Shown piece by piece: positions 7,222 through 15,557 of a stretch of DNA of 43,848 nt (positions within the stretch are counted from its first letter, which is position 1; each line of letters opens with the position of its first letter). Origin of the DNA: Bdellovibrionia bacterium (GTDB taxonomy: Bacteria; Bdellovibrionota; Bdellovibrionia; Bdellovibrionales; JAGQZY01); contig JAUICP010000010.1 in the NCBI GenBank assembly GCA_030427805.1, positions 1 through 43,848 of the forward strand, in the 5' to 3' direction. A program made the position numbers and the translations under genes. The notes beneath the pieces are model-generated. The model made no database searches. It was not told the DNA's origin and saw only the letters and a program-made list of their open reading frames with translations.

Positions 7222-8517
7222 CTACATGTCCTGTGGCAAAGTCCGGTTTTGGTATTGCGCAGGCTCTGGATTACTATAGTGAGAAGATTCTGGGGTGCCG
7301 TAGTAATTACCAACGTCGCCTTGCTCGGCCTGGCACAAGCGAACCAGGTTAGACAAGGTATTTCGATAATGATTGAGCCCAACAAAATGCACACCGGAGC
7401 GGTGCTGAGCTACGAGATTTCGAGCAGAAGCTTCGTCTCGAGCGAAGTTAATTCGCACCCTTGTACGCATGGCCTCAATGAGTTCATTCACTTCACTCTG
7501 TATCCAAGGGTAAGCCCTATTTGATAACTCAGAAGCATAGCGTTCAAATTCTTCGAAACTTGAAATATTCATGTGCTCAACTTCGCTGTAGACGTGCATG
7601 AAAAGCGCAATAAACATCATATTTTCTTGATTAGCCTGGAAGCGCTCTCTTTCGTCCTCGCTTCTTGCCTCCCAATAATCTTCATCAACATCTAAGACCT
7701 TTTGTTTAAGATCCGACATCCTATCAAGGGGACTCTGTTGACGATACGCCTCACCAACGACCCTTGACTCAGTTCCAATAACGGGCACCCGATTCGCTAA
7801 TAGAGGATCTTCCATGTAGGTATAGACATTAGCATTTGAAGCGGCCAAAAGAATTTCTTCAACTTCGGATTGATTAAACTCAATGGCTCCACGACCTACT
7901 CGGAGTTGATACTGACGAATCAACTCATGTCTCGCCCTAACAAAACCAGGAAAGTTATTCCTCCAGGTTTGTCTGCTTCCTTCGAAGCCTATAAACTCAA
8001 CTGGAATGGGACTCTGTGGATCTAAAACTTGCTCTATGAACTGACGATCTTGCTCGGCGTGATTCTCGGCGGTTAGATTTGACAATCTCAGCCCCTCGTC
8101 TGGTCGTATGATAGGAGTCGCATCAACGCCATATTCGGTTTGCATAAACTCAACCAACTTCCTACGATTCCCCTCCGTCACCAAACTTTGATAAGGTTCT
8201 CGGTTGTCGTCTCTGATATCATTGAGCATTTGATTAAATTCAACATCCGACATGGAGGAAAGCTCACCGCTATCGATCTTTTCCACGATGTCGTAGATTT
8301 GCCTCTCACCATGGACATGGCCCACCACCGAAATCATTCTGCCATCGGGAAAGCGAATCGATGAAGCTCGTCCCTCTACCAAGGGGTTAGAAATAGGCTC
8401 CACTACACAGCTCGATTCTCCTGGTGCCGCATTCGATACAACAGGCGTCAATATTATGAACAGCAGGCTCCAGAGAGGCCTCATTAGCTTTGAAATGGAG
8501 AAAAGGGGCATTTCCAT
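7222..8517 (-). CDS. Secreted TraB/ChaN-like protein (putative hydrolase)
   Basis: An exported protein of 431 residues (429 if the second ATG at 8511 is used) with a signal peptide ending near S-N-A-A. Early in the mature part is I-S-V-V-G-H-V-H-G-E, then V-T-E-G, and close to the C-terminus V-H-F-V-G-L-N-H-Y-R. This pattern of strand-G-x-x-H-G, a later Glu on a strand, and a C-terminal strand-G-x-x-H is that of the TraB/GumN/ChaN/TIKI superfamily of putative metal-dependent hydrolases. The match is by motif order only and is tentative. The last 30 residues are rich in Tyr, Ser, Pro and Asn. It lies 39 bases after the metalloprotease gene and is probably co-transcribed with it. Its start region folds into a hairpin that hides the ribosome-binding site and both start codons (8505-8522). 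Confidence 0.6.
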   Translation of the reverse strand: MEMPLFSISKLMRPLWSLLFIILTPVVSNAAPGESSCVVEPISNPLVEGRASSIRFPDGRMISVVGHVHGERQIYDIVEKIDSGELSSMSDVEFNQMLNDIRDDNREPYQSLVTEGNRRKLVEFMQTEYGVDATPIIRPDEGLRLSNLTAENHAEQDRQFIEQVLDPQSPIPVEFIGFEGSRQTWRNNFPGFVRARHELIRQYQLRVGRGAIEFNQSEVEEILLAASNANVYTYMEDPLLANRVPVIGTESRVVGEAYRQQSPLDRMSDLKQKVLDVDEDYWEARSEDERERFQANQENMMFIALFMHVYSEVEHMNISSFEEFERYASELSNRAYPWIQSEVNELIEAMRTRVRINFARDEASARNLVAQHRSGVHFVGLNHYRNTLSNLVRLCQAEQGDVGNYYGTPESSHYSNPEPAQYQNRTLPQDM

Positions 8518-8522
8518 GCCCC
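8505..8522 (-). promoter_or_regulatory. Start-site hairpin with GNRA loop, sequesters RBS of 7222-8517
   Basis: The minus-strand RNA GGGGCATGGAAATGCCCC forms a perfect 7-bp stem (GGGGCAU with AUGCCCC) closed by the GNRA tetraloop GGAA. The stem contains the AAGGGG ribosome-binding site and both candidate AUG codons (8517 and 8511). No U-tract follows, so it is not a terminator. Translational control of this gene relative to the upstream protease is the inferred role. Confidence 0.6.
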
Positions 8523-8556
8523 TTAGATAAACAATAAAAGTGCCAATTCAAATGAT

Positions 8557-10278
8557 CTAGCGACTCCAGTAGCCACAATCCACAGACTCGATGGTTCTAA
8601 ACTTGAAGTCGAAAGCACAGCGCTGAACCTTGTAGCTATGGGATCGCGACCAATTTCCATCGCATACTTTAATATCTGCCCTTCGCTCTTCGCCGGGGGT
8701 GCAAAGATCTGGAAGGGGTGAGTAAAGCCGTGTCTTCTGAATCGTGGCAATTCCAGAAACTCCATCACGAACTTGAACACCACAAGTAACGTTTGATACC
8801 GTTTCAAAGCGGTAGTTGTTTCTACAGGTCTGAAGGTCATAGGCCACGGGGCGCTCTGATTTTTCTGGACAGGCAACTTGATTGGCCCTGCGCCACTCTC
8901 CCGGTGTACAGAGTTCGGGTAATTGCGACCTAATTTTTTGTTGAACCTCTAAAATGCGACTTCTGACTTCAGAGTTTCCTTCAAAAACTTGCGTAAAAGC
9001 ATCTTTGACTTCATCGTGATTTGTAAGAGTCGAGCTCACCATTCGAATGTTCTGTCCGTCTGGAGTCTGGGCAATAACTATATTGTCTAAGACATCTATC
9101 ATATAGTTTTCTGCTCGGGGCTGCATGTTTTCTGGAAGCTTTACGTAATTCTTTTTTAATTTAAAAAAGCTCCAACCGACTGCGAAGGCCTCCTGGTAGC
9201 CATAACCATCGCGCTCGTAAAGACCTTTCGAGCTTCCAGCATAACCATCGAGATCAGAAAAATAGGTCTCACTGAGTTCACTCAATTCGTTAAACTCTTC
9301 TTCAGAGATCGCACCTGAAGCTTTTGCTTTATCAAGGCCCGCGTGGAGCAACTCATGATAAACGACAACGGCACCATAGTTTTGTACATCCCTTCTAGCC
9401 ACGTAAACGGTATCTAGGTCCCTGGCATAAAAAGAGTTCGGTAAGTCAGCCATTACGACCATATTAATGCCTTTTAAACCGAGGAGAGTCAGTGGATCAA
9501 TCATGTCTGCCTTGTGTAAAGAAACCAATAAATGGCGCAAGAGACTTGCGGACTTTTCATCCACTGTATATTCCCAAAGATTAATCGTCCCCGTGGTCAC
9601 ACCACCTGATAAAAAAGCAAGATTACCGATCTGTTCGGCGACTTCCGCATCAATAGCCTCACCGATTCCAAAAATATCATCGGCCGTAGGGTTGGCTAAG
9701 CTGTTGAAATGATCAATTTCATCCTTAAGTTCTGTATTTACATTTCTGGTAATCGATTCTTTGGTGGGACCATAAAGCTCTTCATGCTCCACGGCAGTTG
9801 AAATACTGCTAGAAATCATTTGCTCAGTCATTGATGGCCCGTAAGGTCCACCATTCGGACCACTTTGTCCTAAAGTATCCGTTCCTGGATCTCCACTAAG
9901 AGTACCGGTTCCGCTGCCGCCGTAGACACCACCGCCAAGGGCTTCACCGCCACCACCATAAGTATCTCCACCGCCGCCATAAAGACCGCCACCAACACCA
10001 CCCGGCTCCGCCGAAAAGCCACCATCAATTCCCATTTGACCAAAGCCGGCATCTTCCCCTCCATTGCCATCGGCATCGCTGTCGGCATAGCCGTAGGCTT
10101 CTGCCATGTATCCACCGTAGGCCACTGAAGCACTACCATTCTCGTCAGTTCCAAAGTTGTCAGAACCAGGACCGAATTCAGCTGATGCCCTGGCACCCAT
10201 CGACAAAAAAAGAAAAACATATAAAATGATTGAATTGAGTAAAAACAAAAACGAATGTGATTTGAGTACCTTTAACAT
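8557..10278 (-). CDS. Secreted zinc metalloprotease with Gly-rich linker and duplicated Cys-rich C-terminal repeats
   Basis: An exported 573-residue protein from the ATG at 10278 (GGGGG ribosome-binding site; a TTG at 10290 is less likely). It has a signal peptide of about 33 residues ending in A-R-A-S-A. A low-complexity Gly/Tyr/Asp/Ala-rich region follows at about 36-150. The protease signature is H308-E-L-L-H312 in V-V-Y-H-E-L-L-H-A-G, with E363 in Y-Q-E-A-F-A as a candidate third ligand (gluzincin pattern). The C-terminal 95 residues hold two tandem repeats, each beginning L-P-x-L-C-T-P-G-E-x-R-R-A and containing four Cys, probably disulfide-bonded and possibly a binding module. It is likely co-transcribed with 7222-8517 and carries regulatory motif copy B upstream. 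The peptidase family is not recognised, and the substrate is unknown. Confidence 0.7.
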   Translation of the reverse strand: MLKVLKSHSFLFLLNSIILYVFLFLSMGARASAEFGPGSDNFGTDENGSASVAYGGYMAEAYGYADSDADGNGGEDAGFGQMGIDGGFSAEPGGVGGGLYGGGGDTYGGGGEALGGGVYGGSGTGTLSGDPGTDTLGQSGPNGGPYGPSMTEQMISSSISTAVEHEELYGPTKESITRNVNTELKDEIDHFNSLANPTADDIFGIGEAIDAEVAEQIGNLAFLSGGVTTGTINLWEYTVDEKSASLLRHLLVSLHKADMIDPLTLLGLKGINMVVMADLPNSFYARDLDTVYVARRDVQNYGAVVVYHELLHAGLDKAKASGAISEEEFNELSELSETYFSDLDGYAGSSKGLYERDGYGYQEAFAVGWSFFKLKKNYVKLPENMQPRAENYMIDVLDNIVIAQTPDGQNIRMVSSTLTNHDEVKDAFTQVFEGNSEVRSRILEVQQKIRSQLPELCTPGEWRRANQVACPEKSERPVAYDLQTCRNNYRFETVSNVTCGVQVRDGVSGIATIQKTRLYSPLPDLCTPGEERRADIKVCDGNWSRSHSYKVQRCAFDFKFRTIESVDCGYWSR

Positions 10279-10313
10279 TTTATCCCCCAAAAGTGAGAGC
10301 CAATTCAGCTTGG

Positions 10314-10361
10314 CTACACTCTCAGAATCTAATAAAGACCATTTCGAAAATACTTACAAAA
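10314..10361 (-). promoter_or_regulatory. 48-bp regulatory motif, copy B (upstream of 8557-10278)
   Basis: On the minus strand: TTTTGTA (10361-10355), N4, TTTT, N18, ATTCTGAGAGTGTAG (10328-10314), 35 bases before the ATG. Spacing is identical to copies A and C. Confidence 0.7.
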
Positions 10362-10511
10362 GTGTAAAAGTCCGCTTCAAAATAGAACACAGAGAAAAAC
10401 TTCTACACGCCTATGAAAATGTGATTCAGAAAAAGACAATTACCCAGTACCCCTTTGTACATGCCGGGACTGATCATTCATAATAGAGATTGGGTGTGGG
10501 AAGGTCGATCG

Positions 10512-12671
10512 TTGCAGGGTAAGTTCAAGGTCTTATTATCAGCTATATTTTTACTCGGGTCCGTTCTGGTATTCGGGCAAAACTGTGGTGTATTTAATCC
10601 CAACGAAAAAATTGAATCCAAACAACCACAACTGGTATCGAATGCCGATGGAATTCCCTACGAGGGCAAACTCACCATTGAGGTTCGCGACCGCGTTGAA
10701 CCGGGTGAAACCGAAGAAGTCACAATCCATGGTGGAACTCCGCCTTACCAATTGGTTGCATCAAATCCTGACATCATCATTGTACCGGGCTCATCGAGTA
10801 ATCAGTTCTTTATTACGATCCCAGCCAATGCCTCTAGCGGAAAATTTAAGTTAGAAGCAACCGACGATGAAGGACGAATCGGAACAAAAGAGATTCTGAT
10901 TTTAGGAATCAACGCTTTTATGTACGATCCATCACATCTTGCAATTAGTGAGACTGGAACGAGCATTTACTCAGCCGACAGTGTGCTCGGACTTGTCCAT
11001 GAAATCGACTTTGAAGGCAAGCTCATCCAATCATTCGAACAAGACTCTGCCTCCTTTTTTCCGACGAAGATAACATCCCTCCCAGACGGAGGACTTCTTG
11101 GAATGAATCGCAAAGGAACCCTATTTTATCGCCCAGACACGAATTCAGAGATCTCAATCGTACACTCTAGACCCTTCCTACAAAACTACTTTTACTATAA
11201 AGGAGAGATCATTCTCGTCGCTCCTCTCGAGGACAAAATTCAAGTCAGTTTCATGTCAAATTTAGATTTCACGAACCTTGAATGGCTACCCATAGATATA
11301 CCAATTGAGAGCATTCAATCAATGGGAATGGACACCCTAGGACGATTTTGGGCTTACAAAGGTGGCGTGAAAGTTAATTTTTATGATTCAACTGGTGCGA
11401 TCAACGAAACAAAAGACCTTGCTCCCGGCGTGACCCATATCCTTGAAGGAGAACCCTTTGAAGATAAGCTCATTGGAAGAGTTGATTCAGAAACGACATC
11501 TCGCTTGGTCGTTAATCCCTTCGAGATCGAATCTACCCTAATAGATGCTATTGATAGGGAGTCAAATGAGGTGGTAAAGCCACTTCTAAATATACCAGAC
11601 CTGGGTATGGTGAGTTTGGTTCAAAAGAATTACAATCGATTCATAAGAATATACAAGGAGTCATCAAACGAAATTATAGAGTGGAACTCAGGGGGAACTA
11701 AAGCGCAAAACTTTTCTCATCCTTGCGATGTAACGGTCGATGGTAGCAATAGTGTTTACCTTATTGATCAACTCAATAATAGACTCTCTAAATTCAACTC
11801 CAATCTAGAGTTTTTAATGAGCCGAGCTGATGACTTCATAATTCCTCGAATAGAAGAAAGTGGAAAAGCTCAATGCTTCGGAGATATTAACTTTTTATTA
11901 GGCACATTCCCCCTTGTCTCAAAAGGTAAAATAAAGTCGATTGCCAACAAAGAGCTGGAGCAACCGCAACGATCTCTATTTAGAGATAAACTTTACTGTT
12001 CAAAGGGCTTTCGAAAGACTTGCTCAGAAAAGGAAGATGCGGTTACTCTTGCACAATTTAATCAAATCAACGACAAAATGAGTGACTTCGGCACGACAAC
12101 GACCTCAGCGACCGCGCCCAATAAAAGTATTTCTGTCGTCTTCGGTCATTTCGGCGCAACAATGTTCGTTATTCGCAAATCTCCAGACGAAAACTCTTCA
12201 AAACTCTCCTTCGAAGAACTACCTCTACGAGAAAAACACGGATTCTTCTTTGCTGACCGAGTCGTCGATAGTTCAATGACGAATGATGGTACAATATTCG
12301 TGCTTACTGGCAGGGCTGTTTCAGGAAACTTTATGCATGCATTGGATCTTCAAGGAAATATTAAATTCTCGTTCGCTCCCCCTAGAGTCGAAAACAACGA
12401 AGGCGGTCAAGGCATGGACCTTCCACGCGCATTCGCTTTAGATCCTATTAATCAAAGAATTCTCATTACTGATGCACAACAGATGAACGTAAAGGTCTTC
12501 GATATTAAAACCGGCAGTTACATCGGGAGTATTGGTGATGCCGGGATTAGTGAACTTGAATTTCGCAGGCCCATGGGAATTGCCGTCAACTTCAAAGGCG
12601 AATTGATCGTATCAGATACCGGTAATAATAGAATTCAAGTTATACCTAATTATTCAGACTACATTCAGTAA
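10512..12671 (+). CDS. Ig-like plus NHL-repeat beta-propeller lipoprotein
   Basis: An exported lipoprotein of 719 residues. The chosen start is the TTG at 10512, with a GGAAGG ribosome-binding site seven to eight bases upstream; this gives a compact signal peptide ending in F-G-Q-N-C with the lipid-attached Cys at 25. A GTG at 10494 or an ATG at 10455 would only lengthen the N-region. An Ig-like domain spans about 55-130 and contains the G-G-T-P-P-Y loop typical of such folds. The rest is repeated beta structure. The clearest NHL units are F-S-H-P-C-D-V-T-V-D-G near 405 and the last 80 residues (R-P-M-G-I-A-V and S-D-T-G-N-N-R-I-Q-V). NHL propellers usually bind protein or glycan partners; no catalytic site is evident. 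It is divergent from the metalloprotease gene, sharing a 233-base intergenic region, and may be regulated with it. Confidence 0.75.
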   Translation: MQGKFKVLLSAIFLLGSVLVFGQNCGVFNPNEKIESKQPQLVSNADGIPYEGKLTIEVRDRVEPGETEEVTIHGGTPPYQLVASNPDIIIVPGSSSNQFFITIPANASSGKFKLEATDDEGRIGTKEILILGINAFMYDPSHLAISETGTSIYSADSVLGLVHEIDFEGKLIQSFEQDSASFFPTKITSLPDGGLLGMNRKGTLFYRPDTNSEISIVHSRPFLQNYFYYKGEIILVAPLEDKIQVSFMSNLDFTNLEWLPIDIPIESIQSMGMDTLGRFWAYKGGVKVNFYDSTGAINETKDLAPGVTHILEGEPFEDKLIGRVDSETTSRLVVNPFEIESTLIDAIDRESNEVVKPLLNIPDLGMVSLVQKNYNRFIRIYKESSNEIIEWNSGGTKAQNFSHPCDVTVDGSNSVYLIDQLNNRLSKFNSNLEFLMSRADDFIIPRIEESGKAQCFGDINFLLGTFPLVSKGKIKSIANKELEQPQRSLFRDKLYCSKGFRKTCSEKEDAVTLAQFNQINDKMSDFGTTTTSATAPNKSISVVFGHFGATMFVIRKSPDENSSKLSFEELPLREKHGFFFADRVVDSSMTNDGTIFVLTGRAVSGNFMHALDLQGNIKFSFAPPRVENNEGGQGMDLPRAFALDPINQRILITDAQQMNVKVFDIKTGSYIGSIGDAGISELEFRRPMGIAVNFKGELIVSDTGNNRIQVIPNYSDYIQ

Positions 12672-12735
12672 TTGTTATAACTCCCGCCCAAATGTCGATT
12701 TGCACTCCAGAAGGAACGGCTCAGGCGAGAACTCC

Positions 12736-14178
12736 CTACTTTAGTTTAAATAAGGTTGAGGAGTTGGCGATATTTTCAATAAAGCCAGCTTCTTGTAATG
12801 AGTTTATAACTCGGTACATTTGACTCTGACTCAGATTTAAAACATCTCTTACATCTTGTGCATCGAAGGTGTTTTCCATTCCACTCAATCGTAACTTGTA
12901 GCTCATCAGGCTCTCTCGACTTCCAAAGACCATCTTGTCAAAGATCAAGAAGTTTTCTCTATCATGGGGTCTTAATCGATAGCCCTCAGGTGTACTTTCT
13001 AAGCACTCATGAAGATTCATTTCCTTAAGAACTTTTTCGAGGCGACCAATGAGGCGATAAACCTTATTTTGACTCTGACTTGGATCGTAGATTTCGATAG
13101 GATACAGATAAGTAAAAATTCTAAAAACCGTCCAGGGCTGATAAAAATCAGAACATAGAATTAGTAAAAGCCGATGAATGTCTTTACCAAAGGGAAAGGC
13201 CTTCGTTTTAGCATTCATGAAATCAAAGGCATCATCGGCACTCTCAGCGCGCCCTTGTCGAGTGTAGACTCTGGTAAATTTCTGACCTGTTTCTTCTCGA
13301 ATCATATCTTTAAAGGGCTCAAATGGAGAACCGAAATAGGAGTGATTCACTAACTTTTGGTTATTTGTTAGCTTTCCCACCCGCCAATCGAGATCCCTTA
13401 GAATTTCCCAAACCTTGTTCTTTCTTACATTCTGCATAAACTCTTTAAAGCCTTCGTCCTGAGGGCTGTGCTGACCCGAGTATAGCTTTGCCAGCCATAG
13501 CCACTTTTGAACTAATAGCGAATAGTGAAAGTTCTTTTCTCCCCCACTTTCTAGGGCCTCTGTGAGCGTTTGAATGCATTGATTATAGTCACCACGTTTG
13601 AACTCAACTTTTCCTTTTAAATTGAGACCGTTAAGATAGAGGTGAGGATAGGATTCTTTAACCTCCGGAAGAAATCGCTCCAGCAATTGACCTGCCTGAT
13701 CGAGATCATTGATCGCCTCAAGACTTGCAATGTAATTGATATCTACAATATTTTTCTGGGTCGGTGACAAATCAGGTCGATCGAGCAATTGACCTAAACC
13801 TTCGCTCGCAGCCTTGTAATCCCAAAGCTGAATGCGACAAAAAGCTTCATTAATGGAGGCATCTATACTTGGTTCTACCCGTTCTAAGAGTTGTAAGGAT
13901 TGATGGATAAGACCGAGGCGACGAATACAGCCGATGTACTCTAAGAGATCCTGTTGGTCTGGCTGGGGTCTATTAAAAACGTTTTCGTTGAGGAGCTTAA
14001 TACCTAGTGAGAAATCACCAGCTCTACGGGCTAAGCGCGCCAGTGGTGCTCTTTTATTGGTAGGGACGTCTTTTATTACAAGCTTTCCCAAGAGGCCTTG
14101 AGCGGACTCTATGTCGTAGTTTTTTATTAACGTATCAATCTGGTCCAGGAAGCTCTGGTCTATGTGTTGCGACCCCAT
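12736..14178 (-). CDS. TPR plus winged-helix transcriptional regulator (paralogue 1)
   Basis: A cytoplasmic protein of 480 residues. Residues 1-260 are helical repeats of TPR type, with repeated L-x-x-Y/A-G and A-x-x-L-L spacing. Residues about 330-405 look like an OmpR/PhoB-type winged helix: a helix with R-L-I-G-R-L-E-K-V-L-K, then a wing ending in E-G-Y-R-L. Residues about 425-480 form a second helix-turn-helix (V-R-D-V-L-N-L-S-Q-S-Q-M-Y-R-V-I-N-S-L, then a short wing). TPR plus this DNA-binding type is known from AfsR/SARP-like regulators. The protein at 19151-20602 has the same layout and matching segments. It is transcribed divergently from the small ORF and fibre operon at 14409, so it is a natural candidate regulator of that operon. 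The ATG at 14178 has a GAGAAG ribosome-binding site. Confidence 0.75.
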   Translation of the reverse strand: MGSQHIDQSFLDQIDTLIKNYDIESAQGLLGKLVIKDVPTNKRAPLARLARRAGDFSLGIKLLNENVFNRPQPDQQDLLEYIGCIRRLGLIHQSLQLLERVEPSIDASINEAFCRIQLWDYKAASEGLGQLLDRPDLSPTQKNIVDINYIASLEAINDLDQAGQLLERFLPEVKESYPHLYLNGLNLKGKVEFKRGDYNQCIQTLTEALESGGEKNFHYSLLVQKWLWLAKLYSGQHSPQDEGFKEFMQNVRKNKVWEILRDLDWRVGKLTNNQKLVNHSYFGSPFEPFKDMIREETGQKFTRVYTRQGRAESADDAFDFMNAKTKAFPFGKDIHRLLLILCSDFYQPWTVFRIFTYLYPIEIYDPSQSQNKVYRLIGRLEKVLKEMNLHECLESTPEGYRLRPHDRENFLIFDKMVFGSRESLMSYKLRLSGMENTFDAQDVRDVLNLSQSQMYRVINSLQEAGFIENIANSSTLFKLK

Positions 14179-14329
14179 AATGACTTCTCGGTTTTGTACA
14201 AGCTCCTCTCAATTAATTCACTGCATACGCATCCTAATTTTCATGCTCCGAAGTCTCAAAAGGAGATCTAAGAACTCGATCATTTCGACTTGAGCTCACT
14301 TCGTTTCATAACTACCCACTGTTTTGCGT

Positions 14330-14377
14330 TTTTGTATGTGTTTTAAAAATCGGGGTTCACCCATTCTAAGAGTGTAG
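14330..14377 (+). promoter_or_regulatory. 48-bp regulatory motif, copy C (upstream of 14409 operon)
   Basis: TTTTGTA (14330-14336), TGTG, TTTT, eighteen bases, ATTCTAAGAGTGTAG (14363-14377), then 31 bases to the ATG at 14409. The layout matches copies A and B base for base in spacing. Confidence 0.7.
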
Positions 14378-14408
14378 ATAAGGGAATGAGTTAACAGGGG
14401 GAACAAAA

Positions 14409-14495
14409 ATGATGTGCATGAATTACCAAGTAGCAGCAACGGCGGGAATCACATTTTTCTTATTTTCGATCACCGTATTGCTTTTGAATTTTTAA
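14409..14495 (+). CDS. 28-residue hydrophobic membrane peptide
   Basis: A short frame led by a GGGGG ribosome-binding site with the start ATGATG, the same arrangement as at 6987. The product is M-M-C-M-N-Y-Q-V-A-A-T, then a hydrophobic stretch (A-G-I-T-F-F-L-F-S-I-T-V-L-L-L) ending N-F, enough for one membrane helix. It is the first frame after motif copy C and lies 64 bases before the beta-roll gene. It could be a small membrane protein, or a leader peptide for the operon. The evidence is the ribosome-binding site, the start context and the hydrophobic pattern; conservation cannot be judged here. Confidence 0.5.
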   Translation: MMCMNYQVAATAGITFFLFSITVLLLNF

Positions 14496-14559
14496 TCACA
14501 AACAGGGTTTGGCTCGAGAGAGTCTAATTATTTTTAGTTAAATATCTTAGGAGGATAAA

Positions 14560-15534
14560 ATGAAAGTATTTAAGTATGTATTAATGGTTCTTGTGATTTT
14601 CTCAACGCCACTATTGGCATTTGCAACTGATTTAGAAACTCTACAGAGCGAAGTAGAAAGAGCCCATAGACGAGTGGGTTCAGCTCACAAAAAAATCACC
14701 AAGGCCAATGCACGTATTACAGCGAGCGCAGAAAAAATTCAGCGTATTTATGAAGAGCTAAATGCACGCCTTGAAGTGATCAGCCAAAAAGAGGCTGAAC
14801 TTCAACAAAAACTTGCGGCTGTTGACCTCATTCAACAGGACTTAAGTTACAAGCTTGCTAAAGTTCGGGTCGATGATAGCAACATTTATATAGATGGTGC
14901 CAATTTACACATACTCAATGGTTCAAGAGACAACGTTAAGAACGCTCTTGGAAATCTATTCGTCGGCTACAACGAAAATACCGAGGTAGATGGGTCCCAT
15001 AATATCGTCATGGGTAATCACCATAAAGTTTCAGGCAGCTTCAACTATGTTGCCGGTTATTACAATACTGTCGATGGTAACATGGGACTTGTGGTGAGTT
15101 CGACCAGTAAGTATAAATCAGGCGCTAGAAACTCTGCCATCCTCGGCGGGATTTGGAACGAGATAGATTCTGCCGAAAGTGTTGTCATCGGTGGGATTTG
15201 GAACAAAGTCCACGAGAGCGCTAAACGCTCAGTGGTTGTCGGCGGTATGCACAACTATAATATGGGAGAAACTGAAGACTCGGTCATTGTTGGTGGATCC
15301 GCCAACAGAAATAGAGAGTCTGCTCGCCAAGCTACGATCATCGGAGGCAATCATAACTCTAACTACGGAAAGACAAAAAGAAGCACGATTATTGGCGGTA
15401 ATCACAACAGGACTTTCAGCAACGATGACGTGACTGATTTTACCACACAAAACAACACAATTTTCGGTGGACAGCACGAAAAGATAGTCAACGGATATCA
15501 ACTCATCAAGTTTGCCTCTGAATTTGCTTACTAA
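14560..15534 (+). CDS. Secreted coiled-coil plus beta-roll fibre-like protein (YadA-head-like repeats)
   Basis: An exported protein of 324 residues from an ATG with an AGGAGG ribosome-binding site. A signal peptide (residues 1-22) is followed by a long Ala/Glu/Lys/Gln heptad region at about 25-100, a clear coiled coil. From about 118 to 310 come about 20-residue repeats of the form [S/A]-x-[I/V]-[I/V]-G-G-x-x-N, for example S-V-V-I-G-G-I-W-N, A-T-I-I-G-G-N-H-N and S-T-I-I-G-G-N-H-N. This is the left-handed beta-roll pattern of trimeric autotransporter heads, and the block L-G-N-L-F-V-G-Y-N-E plus G-S-H-N-I-V opens the roll as in many delta-proteobacterial proteins. There is no C-terminal YadA membrane anchor, so it is probably released or held by a partner. 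Coiled coil plus beta-roll predicts a trimer. It is in an operon with the next gene. Confidence 0.75.
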   Translation: MKVFKYVLMVLVIFSTPLLAFATDLETLQSEVERAHRRVGSAHKKITKANARITASAEKIQRIYEELNARLEVISQKEAELQQKLAAVDLIQQDLSYKLAKVRVDDSNIYIDGANLHILNGSRDNVKNALGNLFVGYNENTEVDGSHNIVMGNHHKVSGSFNYVAGYYNTVDGNMGLVVSSTSKYKSGARNSAILGGIWNEIDSAESVVIGGIWNKVHESAKRSVVVGGMHNYNMGETEDSVIVGGSANRNRESARQATIIGGNHNSNYGKTKRSTIIGGNHNRTFSNDDVTDFTTQNNTIFGGQHEKIVNGYQLIKFASEFAY

Positions 15535-15557
15535 TTGTTATTAAAAGGAAGAAGAGA

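Noticed and set aside
9870-10220. A 116-codon leftward frame inside the metalloprotease gene
   Set aside because: It is the alternative frame of the Gly-rich low-complexity region and gives a Met/Val/Ala-biased product; a by-product of repeat codon use.
14194-14215. TTTTGTA upstream of the first regulator gene
   Set aside because: Lacks TTTT four bases later and the ATTCT-GTGTAG part; only the seven-base word matches.
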